The notes beneath the pieces were generated by a model, which worked only from the letters and a program-made list of their open reading frames with translations, was not told the origin of the DNA and did not search any database. A stretch of 16,992 nucleotides of DNA, from the NCBI RefSeq assembly GCF_938030725.1, contig NZ_CALHIQ010000003.1, forward strand, positions 1 to 16,992. Reading direction: 5' to 3'. The DNA is from an uncultured Fretibacterium sp. (GTDB taxonomy: Bacteria > Synergistota > Synergistia > Synergistales > Aminobacteriaceae). The translations under genes were made by a program, and so were the position numbers. Shown piece after piece: positions 12,967 to 16,992 of this stretch (position 1 is its first letter; each line of letters opens with the position of its first letter).

Positions 12967-14595
12967 ATGAGGCAGACCGACAACGAGCCGCTCATCCTCC
13001 TTGCGAACTTCACCGCCGAAAGCCTCGCCATGCGGCTGCGCGGCGAAGGCGTTAACGCCCGCACCATGCCGGGCTTCGACACGTGGCGCATGGAGCTCCT
13101 CTCGGAGGCGTCCTCTATCTGGCAGGAGCCGGGAGGCGTGCTCCTGCTGCTCCTGCACGGGCCGGCGCTCTTCCCCGACGGGGTCGATGCCGGCTTCGCC
13201 TGCGTCCTGGACGACGCCCTGGCCCTCATCCGTGGCGCGCGCGACGCACACCCGGACTACACGCTGGTCGTTTCCACCCTGGACCTCCCCTCCCCGCCTG
13301 CGCTGCCCCTGGCGGCGGCGGACCCGGCGCGGGAGGCGTCCCACTGCTGGCGCTCCGGCCTGGCGGCCATGGACCTTCCCGTGCTGGATCTGGAGTCCCT
13401 AGCTGCGGAGGTCGGCAGAGCGAACTTCTACAACGCAAAGACGTGGTACTTCGGGGCCCTGCCCTTCTCGGCGGAGGGCGAAAAGCGCCTGGCCCAGGAG
13501 GCCTCCCGCATCCTCCGCGTCCTGAACCGCAGCCGCAGAAAGTGCCTCGTGCTGGACCTGGACGACACGCTGTGGGGCGGCGTCATCAGCGAGGACGGGC
13601 TGGAGGGCATCGCGCTCTCCAACCATGGCGTCGGGGCGGCCTACCGCGACGTACAGACCCTCGTCAAGGCCCTGTCGGCGCAGGGCGTGCTCCTGGCCGT
13701 CAACTCCAAGAACGACGTCGAGGACGCTCTGTTGCCCTTTCGGAAACACCCGCACGCCGTCCTGCGGGAGGAGGACTTCGCCGTCGTTCGAGCCAACTGG
13801 CGGCCCAAGCCCGAAAACGTGCGGGACATTGCCGACGTGCTCAACATCGGCATGGACTCCATGGTCTTCATCGACGACAACCCGGCGGAACGCGCCGCCG
13901 TGCGCGCGGCCTGCCCGGAGGTGGAGGTCCCGGAGTTCCCGTTGGACACCTCTGCTCTGCCCGCCTTCATCCGCAAGGTCGCAGACCAGTTTTTCACCGC
14001 TCCGCGCCTGAGCGCCGAGGACTCCGGCAAGACCGCAATGTACCGGGCGGAGGCCAAAAGAGCGGAGGCGCGCGCACACTCCTCGCTGGAAGACTACCTC
14101 GCCTCCCTGGAGATGCGGCTCAGCCTGCGCCCCCTGGGTGAGGAGGAGATCCCGCGGGCGGCGCAGCTCTGCGCCAAGACCAACCAGTTCAACCTGACGA
14201 CGCGCCGCTACTCCGAGGCGGATCTTCGAGCCCTGACGCGGGACAAGCGTCGCAGAGCCTGGATCGCGGGCCTCAGCGACCGCTACGGGGACTACGGACG
14301 CATCGCCCTCGTCATCGCCAAGCTGGATCGGGACGGGACCTCCGCCTCCTTCGACACGTTCCTGATGAGCTGCCGTGCCATGGGGCGCGGGGTCGAGTCT
14401 GCCCTGCTCGCCTGGATCGAGGAACTGCTGGCTGCCGAGGGGGTCACGCGCCTCACGGGGCACTACCTCCCCACGGCGAAGAACGGCCCCGTAAAGGACT
14501 TCTGGCGCGACATGGGGTACGCTCAAGCCGGGGACGCCTGGACACTCAACGCCCCCTTTCCGGAGAGGAGGTCCTGCCTGTGCCGAAACTCCTGA
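12967..14595 (+). CDS. FkbH-like HAD-IIIC protein (predicted glyceryl-ACP-forming)
   Basis: A 542-residue protein of the FkbH family. The HAD core begins LVLDLDDTLWGGVISEDG with Asp197 and Asp199. NSKND and FIDDNPAER (about 301-309) follow, and the C-terminal third has the GNAT-like features TNQFNLTTRRY and LMSCRAMGRGVE. Family members dephosphorylate 1,3-bisphosphoglycerate and load glycerate onto an ACP. The N-terminal 170 residues resemble the SGNH-like extension of long FkbH forms. The open frame extends upstream to 12709, but ATG 12967 follows GAGG by six bases and marks where family-like sequence begins. ACP 2 and PglD precede it, and a glycosyltransferase overlaps its end by 16 bases. 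A glyceric-acid-type acyl group on the sugar is the inferred product. Confidence 0.88.
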   Translation: MRQTDNEPLILLANFTAESLAMRLRGEGVNARTMPGFDTWRMELLSEASSIWQEPGGVLLLLLHGPALFPDGVDAGFACVLDDALALIRGARDAHPDYTLVVSTLDLPSPPALPLAAADPAREASHCWRSGLAAMDLPVLDLESLAAEVGRANFYNAKTWYFGALPFSAEGEKRLAQEASRILRVLNRSRRKCLVLDLDDTLWGGVISEDGLEGIALSNHGVGAAYRDVQTLVKALSAQGVLLAVNSKNDVEDALLPFRKHPHAVLREEDFAVVRANWRPKPENVRDIADVLNIGMDSMVFIDDNPAERAAVRAACPEVEVPEFPLDTSALPAFIRKVADQFFTAPRLSAEDSGKTAMYRAEAKRAEARAHSSLEDYLASLEMRLSLRPLGEEEIPRAAQLCAKTNQFNLTTRRYSEADLRALTRDKRRRAWIAGLSDRYGDYGRIALVIAKLDRDGTSASFDTFLMSCRAMGRGVESALLAWIEELLAAEGVTRLTGHYLPTAKNGPVKDFWRDMGYAQAGDAWTLNAPFPERRSCLCRNS

Positions 14596-15710
14596 TCGTC
14601 ACCACGGTGGCTTCAACGCTCAAGGCCTTCCTCCTGCCCTACGCGCGCCACTTTCGCGCCCTGGGGTGGCATGTGGACGCCCTGGCGCGTGGAGCGTCCT
14701 CGGAGCCGGAGTGCCTCAAGGCCTTCGACGCCTGTCACGAGGCCGCCTTCACCCGAAGGCCATGGCAGCTAAAGAACCTCAGGGCCATGAACCAATCCCT
14801 TCGCGACCTCGTGTCGCGCGAGGGGTACGACATCGTGCACGTCCACACGCCGGTGGCGTCCTTCGTCACGCGCATGGCTCTCCGGAAGCTGAAGGGCCGA
14901 AAGCGCCCCAGGGTCGTCTACACCGCCCACGGATTTCACTTCTTCCGGGGAGGCCATCGGCTGAAGAACCTGCTCTACTTCGCGCTGGAACAGAGGGCCG
15001 CCCACTGGACGGATTACCTGATCGTCATCAACCAGGAGGATTACGACGCCGCCTTCGCCCATGCCCTGGTACCACCCAATCGGCTGGCGCTTCTCCCCGG
15101 CATCGGGCTCGACCTGGCGCTCTGGAATCGAACGTCCGTCAACGCAGCCGGCAAAAACGACATACGGCAGGAATTAGGACTCGCCCCCTCGGACAAGATC
15201 TTCCTCATGGTGGCGGAGTTCAACCCCGGCAAGCGCCACCGGGACGCCCTGGAGGCCCTCGCCATCGCGGGGCGAAAGGACCTGCACCTGGCGTTCGCGG
15301 GCCGCGGCCCCCTGGAGGAGGCGGTGCGGGAGCGTGCGGCAACGCTTGGCCTCCTGCCGCAGGTCCACTTCCTGGGACAGCGGAGCGACGTCCCCGCCCT
15401 GATGCTGGCCTCCCTGGCCACGGTGCTGCCCTCCGAGCGCGAAGGCTTGAACCGCAGCGTCATGGAGTCCATCGCTCTGGGCGTCCCCGTCCTGGGCGCG
15501 GACGCCAGGGGCATACGGGACCTCGTCACGACCCCCTCGCGCGGGGCCCTCTTTCCCGTCGGCAAGCCTGCGGCCCTGGCGGCGGACATGCTGATGATGG
15601 CCACCGATCCGCCTGCGGAACGTCCCACCCCGGACCCGCGTTGGGACGTCAAGGAGCTCCTGAGGGCCCATGAGAGGATATACTCCCTCCTGCTGAAGGA
15701 GCGGGGGTAA
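14580..15710 (+). CDS. GT4-family glycosyltransferase
   Basis: A 376-residue retaining GT-B glycosyltransferase. It opens KLLIVTTVASTLKAFLLPYARHF and has DIVHVHTPVASFVTR (84-98) and VVYTAHGFHFF (112-122). The donor-binding motif is EGLNRSVME with Glu288 and Glu296, then ALGVPVLGADARGIRDLV. The pattern resembles enzymes such as PglA or EpsD that add the second sugar to a lipid-linked first sugar, which suits the PglC-like gene in the same locus. The start is GTG 14580, after AGGAGGT at good spacing and inside the end of the FkbH gene. It is the last plus-strand gene in the window. The donor sugar cannot be inferred. Confidence 0.9.
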   Translation: MPKLLIVTTVASTLKAFLLPYARHFRALGWHVDALARGASSEPECLKAFDACHEAAFTRRPWQLKNLRAMNQSLRDLVSREGYDIVHVHTPVASFVTRMALRKLKGRKRPRVVYTAHGFHFFRGGHRLKNLLYFALEQRAAHWTDYLIVINQEDYDAAFAHALVPPNRLALLPGIGLDLALWNRTSVNAAGKNDIRQELGLAPSDKIFLMVAEFNPGKRHRDALEALAIAGRKDLHLAFAGRGPLEEAVRERAATLGLLPQVHFLGQRSDVPALMLASLATVLPSEREGLNRSVMESIALGVPVLGADARGIRDLVTTPSRGALFPVGKPAALAADMLMMATDPPAERPTPDPRWDVKELLRAHERIYSLLLKERG

Positions 15711-15764
15711 TCGAACCAGCGACCGGTTCACCGCGGCCGACCGACTTCCCACACTCCCAAGGAC

Positions 15765-15800
15765 GGGCGAAGCAGGGCCTTCAAAGGCCCTGCTTCGTCC
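15765..15800. terminator. Long hairpin between convergent genes
   Basis: CGAAGCAGGGCCTT (15768-15781) and AAGGCCCTGCTTCG (15784-15797) are perfect complements. Two more G-C pairs and one G-T extend the stem to 17 pairs with a loop of about four bases. It sits between the glycosyltransferase and the convergent transporter. No T-run follows on either strand, so if it is a terminator it is an atypical one serving both directions; mRNA end protection is an alternative. The rest of 15711-15833 shows nothing else. Confidence 0.6.
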
Positions 15801-15833
15801 ATTACGTCATAAAAGGCTGTCGTTATTAAGCCG

Positions 15834-16992
15834 TCACTTGAGGCGGCGGAAGATCGGCGAGAGGAAGAAGACCAACCCTGCCAGCGGGAGCAGTCCCAAC
15901 AGGAGGAGCGTGCTGTAGATGCCGAAGCGGTCCGCAAAGCCTCCCGCCGGGTACAGTGCCGCATTGGCCGTCCCCCAGGCCAGTCCCATCACGATCGCGC
16001 TGGCCGCGCTGCGAGCCTGTGGCATCAGCGTCTGCGCAGCAACGACGGTCAGGGGCATCGTGGAATAGATGCAGGAAACGCCCGCAATGTAGAGCGCAAA
16101 GGAGAGTGCGCCCTTGGACAGGGCCGCACTGGTCAGGAAGAGGGAGCCCAGGATCATGGAGAGGAGCATGATCCTCTTGAAGCCCAGTCGCTTGGAGACG
16201 CGCTCGGCAGGGACCATCGCCAGGGAGCCTCCCAGCGTGATGCAGAACACGACCGTCCCCACGCTCTCAAGGGACCCGCCCTGCACCGCTACCTTCAGAG
16301 GCAGGAAGAACCGAACGCCCTGAAAGACGAAGTCCCGGACGAAGGCCAGGCCCCACAGGGGGAAGAGCACGGCAAGGGCGGAGAAGAAGCCGTTCAGGAA
16401 TCCCTCCCTGGACGACGGGGCAATCCCTTCGGGAGCTTGCAACGTGGGCACACAAAACCACAGCAGAGGGGCCAACAGGAGAGGAGGCACGAGCGTGAAC
16501 CAAAGCCCCTCGTATCCCAGGCTCTTCACCGTTGCGATGGCGACCACGGGGCTGACCAACACGCCCAGCGTCCCCATGATGTTGAACAGGGCCAGGGAGG
16601 CTGGGAGCTTCTCCGGGCTTGAAACGTACCCTACACCGCCGCTGCCTTGAGGGTGGTACAAAGCGCTGCCGATCCCCCACAGCCCCGCTGCGAAAAGTGC
16701 CCCGCCGTAGCTCCCTGCGTTGGGGATCATCACGGCGCCCGTCCCGCAGAGGATGGGGCCGATCACGATCAGCCACGGACGGCTCAAACGGTCCGACAAG
16801 CAGCCGATGACCGGCTGCCCTATGATGTGGCAGAAGCCGACGATCATGCTCAGCCTGCCGGAGAGGGCGTAGTCCAGCCCCAGCGACGCCTTGATGTAGG
16901 GAATGAACGTGGGCAGAAACGCCGCGTACATGTCGTTGATCCCGTGGGCCAGGGAGATGAGGAACACCCGAACGTTCGGCAGAAGCGGCGGG
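15834..16992 (-). CDS. MFS transporter, fosmidomycin-resistance (FSR) type, N-terminus cut by window edge
   Basis: A 12-helix major facilitator protein. The N-terminal part reads RVFLISLAHGINDMYAAFLPTFIPYIKASLGL, the hallmark opening of the FSR-type efflux group, and CLSDRLSRPWLIVIG is the family's conserved loop between helices 2 and 3. A GTG at 16967 could start a 377-residue protein, but the frame stays open to the window edge with PLLPNV before it, and it has no ribosome site. I think the true start lies outside, a few residues upstream. It converges on the glycan operon and is probably unrelated to it; it does not look like a lipid-linked sugar flippase. The substrate is unknown; drug or metabolite efflux is the family norm. 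Confidence 0.87.
   Translation of the reverse strand, partial: PPLLPNVRVFLISLAHGINDMYAAFLPTFIPYIKASLGLDYALSGRLSMIVGFCHIIGQPVIGCLSDRLSRPWLIVIGPILCGTGAVMIPNAGSYGGALFAAGLWGIGSALYHPQGSGGVGYVSSPEKLPASLALFNIMGTLGVLVSPVVAIATVKSLGYEGLWFTLVPPLLLAPLLWFCVPTLQAPEGIAPSSREGFLNGFFSALAVLFPLWGLAFVRDFVFQGVRFFLPLKVAVQGGSLESVGTVVFCITLGGSLAMVPAERVSKRLGFKRIMLLSMILGSLFLTSAALSKGALSFALYIAGVSCIYSTMPLTVVAAQTLMPQARSAASAIVMGLAWGTANAALYPAGGFADRFGIYSTLLLLGLLPLAGLVFFLSPIFRRLK

Noticed and set aside
15834..16992. MFS protein as flippase for the glycan
   Set aside because: It is on the opposite strand, and its N-terminal signature is that of fosmidomycin-resistance-type efflux proteins, not Wzx or PglK.
1..16992. CRISPR arrays, tRNA or rRNA genes, insertion sequences
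   Set aside because: I saw no regularly spaced repeats, no tRNA cloverleaf or rRNA-like stretch, and no transposase frame in either strand.

Overview
The window is a high-GC bacterial chromosome fragment with short intergenic gaps. I think it comes from the phylum Synergistota (Fretibacterium/Synergistes-like). This rests on gene content: a TRAP-like permease grouped with an aspartoacylase-type deacylase, a C69 dipeptidase and a DUF6305-like exported protein, typical of amino-acid and peptide fermenters. It is an inference, because no rRNA or other marker gene is present.

Left part (1-4086, all minus strand): one probable operon, read right to left. It encodes a small exported DUF6305-like protein (TTG start), a TRAP-type large permease, a 61-residue two-helix membrane protein, a membrane-anchored zinc deacylase (AstE/AspA type), and an exported C69 dipeptidase that runs off the left edge. 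Together they look like a system for taking up and deacylating small amino-acid-derived compounds. A 394-base divergent, AT-rich control region (4087-4480) separates it from the plus-strand genes.

Middle and right part (4481-15710, plus strand): a surface-glycan or protein-glycosylation locus. It has a PglE-like aminotransferase, a PglC-like phosphoglycosyl transferase, a VOC-fold protein, a ketoacyl-ACP synthase III (KASIII), an acyl carrier protein (ACP), a broken remnant of a second KASIII, and a FabG-like SDR. After an interruption come a second ACP, a PglD-like acetyltransferase, an FkbH/HAD-IIIC protein and a GT4 glycosyltransferase. My reading is that the locus makes an undecaprenyl-linked bacillosamine-type amino sugar whose acyl group is built or carried on dedicated ACPs. 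FkbH plus ACP suggests a glyceryl-type acyl unit.

The interruption (about 9042-12004) is a self-contained metal-ATPase cassette: a promoter-like site, a structured leader, a DUF6110-like small protein, a strong terminator, a P1B-type ATPase with an unusual membrane motif, and a free-standing copy of the ATPase's N-terminal domain, closed by another strong terminator.

The right edge holds a convergent MFS transporter of the fosmidomycin-resistance type, cut by the window end. A 17-bp hairpin separates it from the glycosyltransferase.

The most interesting points are the ACP/KASIII/FkbH acyl module inside a Pgl-type sugar locus, and the scars around its KASIII gene: a GC shift, a duplicated 3' tail, and a frameshifted 5' stub of a second copy.
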